NCBI GenBank assembly: GCA_949290055.1
Contig: CASEQJ010000023.1
Span: forward strand, 1-35,411
Source of the DNA: an uncultured Olsenella sp.
Lineage (GTDB): Bacteria > Actinomycetota > Coriobacteriia > Coriobacteriales > Atopobiaceae
Length of the DNA stretch: 35,411 nt
Reading direction: 5' to 3'
The notes beneath the pieces were generated by a model. It was not told where the DNA came from. It did no database searches and saw nothing but the letters and a program-made list of their open reading frames with translations. This document shows, in pieces, positions 15,525 through 23,228 of this stretch. The translations under genes were made by a program, and so were the position numbers. How positions within the stretch are numbered: the stretch's first letter is position 1; the number at the start of each line of letters is the position of its first letter.

Positions 15525-15572
15525 GTCTTGGTCGGAACCAAGACGAACCCCTTCCCTGGTCGGAAACCAGGG
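15525..15572 (+). ncRNA. Ribosomal-protein L31 leader: two tandem CGGA-loop hairpins
   Basis: Hairpin 1 (15525-15544) has the 8-bp stem GTCTTGGT/ACCAAGAC with loop CGGA. Hairpin 2 (15554-15572) has the 7-bp stem CCCTGGT/ACCAGGG with loop CGGAA. Both share the sequence TGGTCGGAA and differ elsewhere in the stem with pairing kept. They occupy the rpmE leader between the promoter and the GAGGAG site. Autoregulatory L31 leaders are known in several phyla, and candidate L31 leaders have been proposed for Coriobacteria; binding of L31 here is inference. Confidence 0.65.
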
Positions 15573-15593
15573 CCGAAGAAGAGGAGTCCTGCC

Positions 15594-16016
15594 ATGAAGC
15601 AAGGTATCCACCCCGAGTACGTGGAGTGCAACGTTCGCTGCTCCTGCGGCAACACCTGGACCACCCGCTCCACCAAGAGCGAGATGCGCGTTGACCTCTG
15701 CGACAAGTGCCACCCGTTCTACACTGGCCAGCAGAAGCTCGTTGACACCGGCGGCCGCGTCCAGCGCTTCGCCGACAAGTTCGGTGGCGCTGCTGCCGCC
15801 CAGCTGAAGAAGGCCGAGGAGGCCAAGGCCGCCCGTGCCGCCAAGGCTGCCGAGGAGGCCGCTGCTAAGAAGGCCGCCAAGGAGGCCAAGGCTGCCGAGA
15901 AGGCCAAGCGTGCCGCTGAGTTCGCCAAGAAGGCCGAGGCCGAGGCTGCCGCCGCTCCCGCCGAGGAGCCCGCTGCCGAGGCTGTCGCCGAGGAGACCAC
16001 CGAGGCCGCCGAGTAG
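15594..16016 (+). CDS. rpmE: 50S ribosomal protein L31 with long Ala/Lys/Glu-rich C-terminal tail
   Basis: Large-subunit protein bridging the subunits. The first ~68 residues are zinc-type L31: '[10 protein letters not shown]', C16-x-C18 and C36-x2-C39 as zinc ligands, and '[13 protein letters not shown]'. L31 normally ends near residue 70; here a further ~70 residues follow, first a basic/acidic Ala-Lys-Glu run likely to form a long single helix (about 69-125), then an acidic Ala/Pro/Glu tail. The ATG at 15594 has GAGGAG eight bases upstream; the frame is open 22 codons further up through the leader hairpins, which I reject as coding. A strong terminator follows at 16055. The gene stands alone with its own promoter and leader. 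Confidence 0.95.
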   Translation: MKQGIHPEYVECNVRCSCGNTWTTRSTKSEMRVDLCDKCHPFYTGQQKLVDTGGRVQRFADKFGGAAAAQLKKAEEAKAARAAKAAEEAAAKKAAKEAKAAEKAKRAAEFAKKAEAEAAAAPAEEPAAEAVAEETTEAAE

Positions 16017-16054
16017 CGCCAAGCCGCACTCTGCACGCAACGCTGCGCAAGAGA

Positions 16055-16089
16055 GCGCCCCGCGGGTACGCCACCCGTGGGGCGCTTTT
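16055..16089 (+). terminator. Rho-independent terminator of rpmE
   Basis: GCGCCCC (16055-16061) pairs with GGGGCGC (16079-16085), continued inward by a C-G and a G-U pair and GGGT/ACCC, giving about 13 bp with a five-base loop, followed by TTTT at 16086-16089. It is the clearest intrinsic terminator in the window. Confidence 0.9.
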
Positions 16090-16110
16090 GCGTCGCGAGA
16101 GGCCCGCTCT

Positions 16111-16219
16111 TCCGGTTATGTACACCCCAGCGGAAGGGCCCGAGTATGGGCGCCTCTGCTACCTTCGGTTTTACGGCACGTCCTACTCCGTGCGTTCGTC
16201 AGGGGTGTACATAACCGGA
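16111..16219. repeat. 109-bp element with perfect 18-bp terminal inverted repeats
   Basis: TCCGGTTATGTACACCCC at 16111-16128 is the exact reverse complement of 16202-16219. An inner stem CGGCACG/CGTGCG lies near 16175-16195. It falls between the converging rpmE and the minus-strand membrane-protein gene, just after the rpmE terminator. It has the same form as the 128-bp elements but shares no end sequence with them. Confidence 0.85.
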
Positions 16220-16228
16220 GCGTCGGGG

Positions 16229-17641
16229 CTACTCTGCGCGCTGAAGCGTGAAGGAGTCGGCGAAGGTGGCCGTGCGCTCGTAGGGTATGAACAGGATCGC
16301 GTCGTCGTAGACGTAGGTGGTGACGACCTCGGCCGAGGCGGCGCCGGGGTCGTCCTCGCTGCCAAAGCGCAGCGTGAGGGTGGAGGTGCCGCCCACGTCC
16401 TCGGGCAGGTCGGCGAGAAACACCAGGCTGCCGTCGTCCGAGACGAGCCGCGCCGTGAACTGGACCTCCTCAAACGCGACGTCTCCCTCGCACGAGGCCG
16501 CGTCGTCGCCGGGGTTGGCGTGGTAGTGCGCGACGCCGCTCACGTAGCCCGAGAGCGTGACGGCCTCCTCGCCGACGCTCGCGCCCAGCACCTCCACGCT
16601 GAGCCCGCCCTCGCGCGCCGCCAGGCACTTGCCACCCTCGGTCTGCTGGCTCTGGAACGCGCCCGTCCAGGTGCCGAGAAGCGCGTCAAGGTTGCGCTCG
16701 CGCGCGCTGTCCGAGGCCTCGATCCCCGAGACGCTCCACTGCCCGTTGGTCTGGCTGAACGAGAAGGTCACCGTCAGGCGGCACTCGTAGGTCTCGAACG
16801 ATTCGCTGCGGGTGCACACGATCTCAAGGGTGTCGGTCTGCGCGTCCTCGTCGAACGTCTCGCTCTCCACCGACACCGCGGCGTTGGCGTAGAGCTCCTC
16901 GAGCGCGGGCTCGGCGGGGCTCTCCTCGTCGGCCCGCGCGAGGAGCAGGTGGGTGTTGCTCAGGACCTTGTCCTGGTCGACGCCGGCCGTGGCGTACCAC
17001 GTGACGCCCTCGTTTGAGACGCCGGGCACGAGCTGCCACGCGCCGTCCACGAGCGCGTAGGAGAGCGTCGCCCCCTGGTCGGCGCGCACGGACTGGCCCG
17101 CGTAGCCGACCACGACGTCCGCCGTCGCGTAGCCGGCGGCCCCAAACTGGGCCGCGGCGCCTTCCGGCGCGGTCTCGGCGCGCCTGACGGAGCGCACGTC
17201 AACGTCCTGCGCGACGAGCGTGGTGTCCGTCCCGTAGGTGCCGGCGGTGTAGTCGGGGGCGGTGAGCGCGGCACGGGCGTCCGCCTCGACCGTGGCACCG
17301 TTGGGGACCTCGAGCGCGCGAAAGAGCGCAACGCCGAGCAGGGCAACGACCACGCAGGCAACGAGCGCGAGCGCAACGGCGACGCCGCGGTGCCGGCGTG
17401 CGAGCCCGGCGACGACGGCCGCCCTGCCGCGCAGGTAGTCGGCCAGCGTGCCGCCCACGTCGCGCAGGCGCGGCTGCTCGGGGCGCTCGGACGTCGCCGG
17501 GCGCGGGGCCGTGGCCTCGACGGGCGGGCGGCGCTCGGTCGAGCCGGCGCGGTCGAGCTCGGTGGTGGCCTCGGCGGCCTCCGCGGTCTTCTCGGCCTGC
17601 TCGTTCTTCTCGGGCTTCTCGGCCTGCTCGCGCTCTGACAT
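16229..17641 (-). CDS. Hypothetical membrane-anchored extracytoplasmic protein
   Basis: I do not recognise the family. The 470-aa protein begins with about 60 charged, low-complexity residues rich in Glu, Ala and Lys ('EQAEKPEKNEQAEKTAEAAEA'-like run), then 'LRDVGGTLADYLRGR', and one transmembrane segment at about 86-107 (VAVALALVACVVVALLGVAL). The remaining ~360 residues are rich in Thr, Ser, Val and acidic residues with aromatic beta-strand patterns ('LSYALVDGAWQLVPGVSNEGVTW', 'TFSFSQTNGQWSV', 'LLGTWTGAFQSQQTEGGKC'), fitting repeated beta domains outside the membrane. Pairs of cysteines (for example in 'EIVCTR' and 'YECRL') could form disulfides. Domain-like modules of the DUF4352 or zinc-ribbon type known in this class are possible, but no zinc ribbon is seen. 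It diverges from prfA. Confidence 0.8.
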   Translation of the reverse strand: MSEREQAEKPEKNEQAEKTAEAAEATTELDRAGSTERRPPVEATAPRPATSERPEQPRLRDVGGTLADYLRGRAAVVAGLARRHRGVAVALALVACVVVALLGVALFRALEVPNGATVEADARAALTAPDYTAGTYGTDTTLVAQDVDVRSVRRAETAPEGAAAQFGAAGYATADVVVGYAGQSVRADQGATLSYALVDGAWQLVPGVSNEGVTWYATAGVDQDKVLSNTHLLLARADEESPAEPALEELYANAAVSVESETFDEDAQTDTLEIVCTRSESFETYECRLTVTFSFSQTNGQWSVSGIEASDSARERNLDALLGTWTGAFQSQQTEGGKCLAAREGGLSVEVLGASVGEEAVTLSGYVSGVAHYHANPGDDAASCEGDVAFEEVQFTARLVSDDGSLVFLADLPEDVGGTSTLTLRFGSEDDPGAASAEVVTTYVYDDAILFIPYERTATFADSFTLQRAE

Positions 17642-17692
17642 GGTGCCTCCCTGGATTCGCGTGCGTCTAGTGTCTCACACCGCGACCTCGGG

Positions 17693-17698
17693 TATGAT
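17693..17698 (+). promoter_or_regulatory. -10 box of prfA
   Basis: TATGAT, 32 bases before the prfA ATG and in the gap between two divergent genes. The -35 region is weak. Confidence 0.5.
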
Positions 17699-17729
17699 AG
17701 AAAGGCTGAAGACAACGCAGGGAGTGAAC

Positions 17730-18794
17730 ATGCGAGACAAGCTGCTCAAGATCATTCAGGCATACGAGGAGCTCGAGAAGCGCCTCATGGACCCGGCCGT
17801 GGTCTCCGACCCCAAGGAGTACGCGCGCCTGGCCAAGGAGCACGCCGGCCAGACCGAGCTCGTGACCAAGGCGCGCGAGTACCTGGGCGCGCTCGACGAC
17901 ATTGAGGCCGCCAAGGAGATGCTTCACGAGGCGGACGCCGACGAGAAGGCCATGCTCCAGGAGGACATTGCCGCCAACGAGGCCAAGCTCCCGGCCCTGG
18001 AGGAGGACATAAAGTTCCTGCTCATTCCCGCCGACCCCAACGACGACAAGGACACGATCGTCGAGATTCGCGCCGGCGTGGGCGGCGACGAGGCCGCGAT
18101 CTTTGCGGGCGACCTGTTCAAAATGTACGAGCGCTTCTGCGAGCACCGCGGGTGGAAGGTCGAGGTCCTCTCGTCCTCGCCGAGCGAGGCCGGCGGCTTC
18201 AAGACGATCGAGTTCAAGGTCTCCGGCGACAAGGTCTACTCCGTGCTCAAGTTCGAGTCCGGCGTGCACCGCGTCCAGCGCGTGCCCAAGACCGAGAGCC
18301 AGGGTCGCATTCAGACCTCCACGGCCACCGTGGCGGTCCTTCCCGAGGCGGACGAGATCGACATTCAGATTGACCCCGGCGACCTGCGCATAGACACCTA
18401 CTGCGCCTCCGGCCCCGGCGGCCAGTGCGTCAACACCACCTACTCGGCGGTGCGCATAACCCACCTGCCCACCAACACCGTGGTGCAGTCGCAGGACCAG
18501 CGTTCGCAGATCCAGAACCGCGAGGTGTGCATGCAAATGCTGCGCGCGCGCCTCTATGAGATGGAGCTGGAGAAGCAGCAGGCCGAGCAGGGCGCCGATC
18601 GCCTCTCCCAGATCGGCCACGGCAGCCGCGCCGAGAAGATCCGTACCTACAACCAGCCGCAGGACCGCGTGACCGACCACCGCATCGGCTTCAACGGCAC
18701 CTACAACGGCGTGCTTCTGGGCGACACGCTCCCGAGCGTGATCGAGGCCCTGGCCGCCGCCGAGCGCGCGGAGAAGCTCTCCCAGGTGGCGTAG
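17730..18794 (+). CDS. prfA: Peptide chain release factor 1
   Basis: RF1 reads UAA and UAG in the ribosomal A site and triggers peptide release. The 354-aa protein has the N-terminal coiled domain, then the conserved 'DPNDDKDTIVEIRAGVGGDEA' core and the GGQ motif at 230-232 ('GPGGQCVNT'), where prokaryotic factors usually read GAGGQ(H/C)VN. 'RSQIQN' and 'TYNQPQDRVTDHRIG' follow as expected. The start is ATG 17730 with CAGGGAG five bases upstream; the frame is open far upstream through the neighbour's promoter and is rejected. prmC, whose product methylates the GGQ glutamine, is the next gene, although 363 bases with a repeat element lie between. UAG is the commonest stop codon in this window, which fits a strong RF1 need. 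Confidence 0.98.
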   Translation: MRDKLLKIIQAYEELEKRLMDPAVVSDPKEYARLAKEHAGQTELVTKAREYLGALDDIEAAKEMLHEADADEKAMLQEDIAANEAKLPALEEDIKFLLIPADPNDDKDTIVEIRAGVGGDEAAIFAGDLFKMYERFCEHRGWKVEVLSSSPSEAGGFKTIEFKVSGDKVYSVLKFESGVHRVQRVPKTESQGRIQTSTATVAVLPEADEIDIQIDPGDLRIDTYCASGPGGQCVNTTYSAVRITHLPTNTVVQSQDQRSQIQNREVCMQMLRARLYEMELEKQQAEQGADRLSQIGHGSRAEKIRTYNQPQDRVTDHRIGFNGTYNGVLLGDTLPSVIEALAAAERAEKLSQVA

Positions 18795-19120
18795 CCCCGC
18801 GTCTGGCGAGGGTCGTTCTTTTCTCCCCTTGCCTTCTTGCTGTTTTGGGCAAAACGTTTGATGCCGTCGGGTGTCGCGCATCAAGGGTTTTGCCCAAAAC
18901 CATGTTGAGGGGCGCCAAATGCACACGGCCTCCACAACTTTGGGCGCCTTCGCGCTGCCGTCATAAAACGTTTGCCCCAAAACAGCAAAGTTGGCCCCGG
19001 ATTCAGTCGGGCGAGAAGCACGAGGGGCCGCAGAAACACAAAACCCCGCGCTGCTTGGCAGGCAAAGCGGCGCCGGCGGCGTCCCGCGCGAATCGCGGCG
19101 GCGGGCCGGTGGGCCTGCGC
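18795..19120. repeat. Intergenic element C: 23-bp GTTTTGGG motif, one forward and two reverse copies
   Basis: Forward copy at 18842-18864, reverse copies at 18878-18900 and 18961-18983. The start-to-start spacings (36 and 119) equal those in element A, although the sequence between copies is not alike. The first two copies face each other across 13 bases. A GTTCTTTTCTCC word precedes and GGGCGAGAAGCAC follows at about 19010; 'CACAAAACCCCGCG' at about 19038 parallels fragments beside elements A and B. No gene is seen between prfA and prmC. Confidence 0.75.
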
Positions 19121-19126
19121 TATTAT
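19121..19126 (+). promoter_or_regulatory. -10 box of prmC
   Basis: TATTAT, 32 bases before the ATG at 19158, followed by GGGCGAGAAGGAC, a one-base variant of the recurrent word that here also forms the ribosome-binding site. Confidence 0.5.
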
Positions 19127-19157
19127 GCAGGGACGCAATCGGGCGAGAAGGACGACC

Positions 19158-20042
19158 ATGACGCATGACACCTGGACCATAAAGCGCGTCCTCGACTGGA
19201 CGAGCGGCTACCTCGAGCGCAAGGGGGACGAGCACCCGCGCCTCTCCGCGGAGTGGCTGCTCGCGGCCGTCACCGGTCTCTCGCGCGTCGAACTCTACGT
19301 CAACTTTGACCGTCCGCTCGAGGCGGCCGAGCTCTCGCGCATGCACGAGGCGATCGAGCGCCGCGGCGCGGGCGAGCCGCTGCAGTACGTGACCGGGGAG
19401 ATGCCGTTTCGCCACATTGTGCTCAGGTGCGAGCGCGGCGTGCTCATTCCGCGGCCCGAGACGGAGATCTTGGTGGAGGCGGCCCTCGAGGGCGTGGACG
19501 CGGCGGGCGAGAAGGACGCGCGCGTGCTCGAGGTGGGCACGGGGACCGGCTGCGTCGCGCTCTCCATTGCCTCCGAGCGCCCGGGCACGCGCGTCGTGGC
19601 GACCGACCTCTCCGAGCGCGCCGTTCTTCTCGCCAGGAGAAACCGCGAGGCACTCGGGCTCGACGAGGTGGTCGACGTTGTGGAATGTGACCTTGCGTCT
19701 GGCGTGGACCCCGAGCTCATGGGCACGTTCTCGGTGCTCGTCTCCAACCCGCCCTACATTCCCACGCGCGTCTTGGCCGAGGAGGTCCCGGCCGAGGTGC
19801 GCGACTTCGAGCCCGAGCTCGCCCTCGACGGGGGCGAGGACGGGCTGGACGTCTTCCGGAGGCTGCTCGCGCTCGCGCCCGTCGCGCTCGCGCCGGGGGG
19901 CATGCTGGCGGTCGAGCTCTTTGAGGGCGCGCTCGGGTCCGCGGCCGAGCTCACGCGCACGCAGGGCGGCTGGGCCTCGGTCGAGGTGCGCGAGGACCTC
20001 ACGCACAGGCCGCGCGTGCTCGTTGCCGTGAGAGGGGAGTAG
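19158..20042 (+). CDS. prmC: Peptide chain release factor N5-glutamine methyltransferase
   Basis: SAM-dependent enzyme that methylates the glutamine of the GGQ motif in release factors, raising their activity. In 294 aa: an N-terminal helical domain ending 'GEPLQYVTGEMPFRHI', 'VLIPRPETEILVE', the SAM loop 'VLEVGTGTGCVALSIA', 'VVATDLSERAV' and the substrate motif N197-P-P-Y200 in 'VSNPPYIPT'. ATG 19158 was chosen because GAGAAGGA is placed well before it and the family start fits; the frame is open 62 codons upstream through the repeat region. It lies 2 bases before the TsaC/Sua5 gene, so the two form an operon. A TTCTTCTCGCC word is embedded at 19624-19634. Confidence 0.96.
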   Translation: MTHDTWTIKRVLDWTSGYLERKGDEHPRLSAEWLLAAVTGLSRVELYVNFDRPLEAAELSRMHEAIERRGAGEPLQYVTGEMPFRHIVLRCERGVLIPRPETEILVEAALEGVDAAGEKDARVLEVGTGTGCVALSIASERPGTRVVATDLSERAVLLARRNREALGLDEVVDVVECDLASGVDPELMGTFSVLVSNPPYIPTRVLAEEVPAEVRDFEPELALDGGEDGLDVFRRLLALAPVALAPGGMLAVELFEGALGSAAELTRTQGGWASVEVREDLTHRPRVLVAVRGE

Positions 20043-20044
20043 CC

Positions 20045-20689
20045 ATGGGCGCCGTTATTCCTGCCAACCAGACCAGTCCCGACCCGCAGGTGGTGGCACG
20101 TGCCGCCGAGGTCCTGCGCGGGGGAGGCGTCGTCGCGCTCCCCACGGACTCCGTCTACGGCCTCTGCTGCGCGGCCACCCCGGACAACCCTGCGCACGCT
20201 CGCATATTCGACCTCAAGCGCCGCGACCGGGCGCAGACGCTGCCGTGGTTTGTGGCGGACCCCGCGGACCTCGCGCGCTATGGGCGCGACGTGCCGGAGT
20301 GGGCCCTGCGTCTTGCCGAGCGTCTCTGGCCCGGCGCCCTCACCATGGTGGTGCGCGCCTCGGACGAGGTGCCTCCCGAGTACGCGCAGCCCTCGGACGA
20401 CGGCGCGACCATTGCCCTGCGCGTGCCGGACTCCGAGCTGGACCGCCAGGTCGTGCGCGCGGTCGGCACCCCCCTCGCCCAGACGAGCGCAAACACGCAC
20501 GGCTCGCCGGCGGCGACCTCGGGCTCCGAGCTCGAGGAGGCACTGGTGGAGGAGTGCGACCTCGTGCTGGACGGCGGGAGGACGCCGGTGGGCGTTGCCT
20601 CGACCATAGTTGACGCCACGGGCCCTGAGCTGCGCGTCCTGCGCCTGGGTGCGCTCAACGAGGAGGAGCTGCTTCAGGCTGCGCGCTGA
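20045..20689 (+). CDS. L-threonylcarbamoyladenylate synthase (TsaC/Sua5/YwlC family)
   Basis: Makes threonylcarbamoyl-AMP from threonine, bicarbonate and ATP for the t6A37 modification of ANN-decoding tRNAs. 214 aa with the YrdC fold: 'GGGVVALPTDSVYGLCC', 'ARIFDLKRRDRAQTLPWFV' (KxR..., where families have KxRp..kPl), 'LAERLWPGALTMVV', 'IALRVPDSE' and 'PLAQTSANTHGSPAATS'. It is near TsaC/YwlC short-form length and lacks a full Sua5 C-terminal domain. The ATG at 20045 follows the prmC stop by two bases and uses the GAGAGGGGAG at the end of prmC as its ribosome-binding site. The prmC-ywlC pair is conserved in Gram-positive bacteria. Confidence 0.93.
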   Translation: MGAVIPANQTSPDPQVVARAAEVLRGGGVVALPTDSVYGLCCAATPDNPAHARIFDLKRRDRAQTLPWFVADPADLARYGRDVPEWALRLAERLWPGALTMVVRASDEVPPEYAQPSDDGATIALRVPDSELDRQVVRAVGTPLAQTSANTHGSPAATSGSELEEALVEECDLVLDGGRTPVGVASTIVDATGPELRVLRLGALNEEELLQAAR

Positions 20690-20758
20690 GTTGGCCCGCC
20701 CGCAGTGGTACTCTAGAAAAAGGGTCGCTGTCGGTTCCCGTCTCAAGGGAGGCTTACC

Positions 20759-21232
20759 ATGCGCGTCGCCATTGCTTCTGATCACGCCGGTTTCGTCCAG
20801 AAGGACCCCCTCGCGGACTACCTGCGCGGCAAGGGCCACGAGGTGATTGACTGCGGCCCCCGGACTGACGACCGCTGCGACTATCCGGACTTTGCGGACA
20901 AGGTCGCCCGCCTGGTCGCGCGCGGCGAGGCTGACCGCGGCGTGCTCGTCTGCGGGACCGGCCTCGGCATTGCCATGACCGCCGACAAGGTCGCCGGCGT
21001 GCGCGCCGTCCCCATTCAGACCGTCGACTTCGCCCGCCTGTGCCGCGAGCACAACGACGCCAACGTCATAGGGCTCTCGGGCCGCTTTGTCTCGCTCGAG
21101 GACAACGAGGCGATTCTCGACGTCTTTCTCACCACCGAGTTTGCGGGCGGCCGTCACGCCGAACGCGTTGCAAAGATGATGCGGGAGGACGACCCGGAGT
21201 TTGCCGGCGTCCCGCTCGACTTTGGTATGTAG
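20759..21232 (+). CDS. rpiB: Ribose-5-phosphate isomerase B
   Basis: Interconverts ribose 5-phosphate and ribulose 5-phosphate in the pentose phosphate pathway (some homologues act on galactose or allose phosphates). 157 aa, normal for RpiB/LacAB. N-terminal '[11 protein letters not shown]' (Asp-His of the phosphate site), '[11 protein letters not shown]', the catalytic-loop '[18 protein letters not shown]' with Cys, and '[15 protein letters not shown]'-like '[15 protein letters not shown]' are all present. GGGAGGC precedes ATG 20759. glyA follows after 37 bases. Because rpiB-glyA-upp are adjacent in many Gram-positive genomes, an operon supplying PRPP-linked and one-carbon metabolism is likely. 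The call to RpiB rather than LacB rests on context. Confidence 0.93.
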   Translation: MRVAIASDHAGFVQKDPLADYLRGKGHEVIDCGPRTDDRCDYPDFADKVARLVARGEADRGVLVCGTGLGIAMTADKVAGVRAVPIQTVDFARLCREHNDANVIGLSGRFVSLEDNEAILDVFLTTEFAGGRHAERVAKMMREDDPEFAGVPLDFGM

Positions 21233-21269
21233 TGCCGTCAAGCGCCCTCGGCGCAGAGAAGGAGGCCCC

Positions 21270-22526
21270 ATGACCTACGAGCACCTGAGCGCGACCGACC
21301 CAGAGGTGTTCTCCGCCGTGGAGAACGAGCTGCGCCGCCAGCGCTCCTCGATTGAGCTCATTGCCTCGGAGAACTTCGTCTCCCCGTCCGTCATGGAGGC
21401 CGTTGGGTCCCCGCTCACCAACAAGTACGCCGAGGGCCTGCCCGGCAAGCGCTACTACGGCGGCTGCTGGGCGGTCGACGCCGTGGAGAACCTCGCGCGC
21501 GACCGCGCCAAAAAGCTCTTTGGCGCGGGCTTTGCCAACGTGCAGCCCCACTCCGGCGCCCAGGCCAACTACGCCGCGCTCGCCGCGCTCGCCCAGCCCG
21601 GCGACACCGTCATGGGCATGGCGCTCGACAACGGCGGCCACCTCACGCACGGCTCGCCGGCCAACTTCTCCGGCAAGCTCTACAAGATCGTCTCCTATGG
21701 CGTGGACGAGAAGACCGAGCGGATCGACATGGACGCCGTGGAGGCCCTGGCTCGTGAGGCGCGCCCCCAGGTGATCATTGCCGGCGCCTCCGCCTACCCG
21801 CGCGTCATAGACTTCGAGCGCTTTGCCCAGATCGCGCACTCCGTGGGCGCCTACCTCATGGTCGACATGGCCCACATTGCCGGCCTCGTCGCCACCGGGC
21901 GTCACCCCAGCCCCGTGCCCCACGCCGACGTGGTGACCACCACCACGCACAAGACCCTGCGCGGCCCGCGCGGCGGCCTCATTCTTGCCAACGACCCCGA
22001 CCTTGCCAAGAAGGTCGACTCCGCGGTCTTCCCGGGCAGCCAGGGCGGCCCGCTCGAGCACGTGATCGCCGGCAAGGCCGTCGCCTTTGGCGAGGCGCTC
22101 GCTCCGGAGTTTGCCGACTACACGGACGCCATTCTCGCCAACGCGAAGGCGCTCGGGCGCGGCATGGAGTCGCGCGGGCTGCGTCTGGTCTCCGGCGGCA
22201 CCGACAACCACCTGCTGCTCGTTGACCTCACCTCCGCGGGGGACGTCACCGGGCGCGACGCCGAGCGCGCCCTCGACGCCGTGGGCATAACCGTCAACAA
22301 GAACACGATTCCCGGCGAGCTGCGCTCCCCGTTTGTCACGAGCGGGATCCGCGTGGGCTCGGCGGCGGTCACCACGCGCGGCTTCACCGAGCGCGAGTGC
22401 GAGCGCGTCGGCGAGCTCATTGGCGACGTCGTCACGCGCCTTTCCGACGCCGAGGTGGCCGACCGCGTGTCCTTTGAGGTTCGCGAGCTGCTCGACGCCC
22501 ACCCCCTCTACCCGGAACTCGCCTAA
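21270..22526 (+). CDS. glyA: Serine hydroxymethyltransferase
   Basis: PLP enzyme that moves the serine hydroxymethyl group to tetrahydrofolate, giving glycine and methylene-THF, the main one-carbon source. 418 aa. Visible: '[17 protein letters not shown]', '[16 protein letters not shown]', '[11 protein letters not shown]', '[10 protein letters not shown]' and the PLP lysine K228 in '[14 protein letters not shown]'. The ATG at 21270 has AGAAGGAGG seven bases before it; the frame continues 23 codons upstream, which lacks family similarity. It lies between rpiB and upp. I found no CATC or GATG in its 1,257 bases, with Ile as ATT or ATA after C, making it a clean example of the host's codon-context bias. 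Confidence 0.98.
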   Translation: MTYEHLSATDPEVFSAVENELRRQRSSIELIASENFVSPSVMEAVGSPLTNKYAEGLPGKRYYGGCWAVDAVENLARDRAKKLFGAGFANVQPHSGAQANYAALAALAQPGDTVMGMALDNGGHLTHGSPANFSGKLYKIVSYGVDEKTERIDMDAVEALAREARPQVIIAGASAYPRVIDFERFAQIAHSVGAYLMVDMAHIAGLVATGRHPSPVPHADVVTTTTHKTLRGPRGGLILANDPDLAKKVDSAVFPGSQGGPLEHVIAGKAVAFGEALAPEFADYTDAILANAKALGRGMESRGLRLVSGGTDNHLLLVDLTSAGDVTGRDAERALDAVGITVNKNTIPGELRSPFVTSGIRVGSAAVTTRGFTERECERVGELIGDVVTRLSDAEVADRVSFEVRELLDAHPLYPELA

Positions 22527-22569
22527 AAGGAGCCAGACCCCCTTTAGGCAACTTTGAAAGGAAACACCC

Positions 22570-23217
22570 ATGGCAGAAGAGTTCGACTCCGCGCGCTTCA
22601 CGGTCATTGACCACCCGCTTGTCCAGCACAAGCTGCACATTCTGCGCGACAAGGACACCTCGACCAAGCAGTTTCGCGAGCTGGTGAACGAGCTCGCGAT
22701 CTTCGAGGGCTACGAGGCCATGCGCGACTTCCCGCTCGAGGACGTCGAGGTGGAGACCCCACTCGAGACCACCACGTGCAAGCGCCTCGCGGGCAAGAAG
22801 GTCGCCATTATTCCGATTCTGCGCGCCGGCATGGGCATGGTCGACGGCCTGCTGCAGCTCGTCCCGTCCGCGCGCGTCGGCCACGTCGGCATGTACCGTG
22901 ACGAGGAGACGCACGAGCCCCACCAGTACTACTGCAAGTTCCCGGACGACATTCAGAACCGCACCTGCCTCGTCGTGGACCCCATGCTCGCCACCGGCGG
23001 CTCCCTCACCGCGGCGATCAAGTTCTTGCGCGAGGCCGGCGTGAGGGACATTCGCTGCTTGACGCTCGTCTCGGCGCCCGAGGGCGTGCGCACCACGCTG
23101 GACTTTGACCCCGACGTGCGCCTCTACACCTGCGCGCTGGACCGCTGCCTGAACGACCGCGCCTACATTCTGCCCGGCCTCGGCGACGCCGGCGACCGCA
23201 TCTACGGCACCAAGTAG
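22570..23217 (+). CDS. upp: Uracil phosphoribosyltransferase
   Basis: Pyrimidine salvage: uracil plus PRPP gives UMP. 215 aa, close to the usual ~208. '[19 protein letters not shown]' starts the protein, '[15 protein letters not shown]' is the PRTase conserved loop, the PRPP site is '[11 protein letters not shown]' (from D137), and it ends '[14 protein letters not shown]', all hallmarks of Upp. GAAAGGAAAC lies just upstream of ATG 22570, and 43 bases separate it from glyA. After the stop comes an array of 31-bp units rather than a simple terminator. A single CATC near the 3' end otherwise fits the host bias. Confidence 0.98.
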   Translation: MAEEFDSARFTVIDHPLVQHKLHILRDKDTSTKQFRELVNELAIFEGYEAMRDFPLEDVEVETPLETTTCKRLAGKKVAIIPILRAGMGMVDGLLQLVPSARVGHVGMYRDEETHEPHQYYCKFPDDIQNRTCLVVDPMLATGGSLTAAIKFLREAGVRDIRCLTLVSAPEGVRTTLDFDPDVRLYTCALDRCLNDRAYILPGLGDAGDRIYGTK

Positions 23218-23228
23218 GACGGAGCGCC

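Noticed and set aside
15528..15593. 22-residue N-terminal extension of L31
   Set aside because: It would be coded by the leader hairpins; the standard L31 start MKQGIHP with GAGGAG is at 15594.
18972..19157. 62-codon N-terminal extension of PrmC
   Set aside because: It lies in repeat element C and promoter DNA and has no similarity to PrmC.
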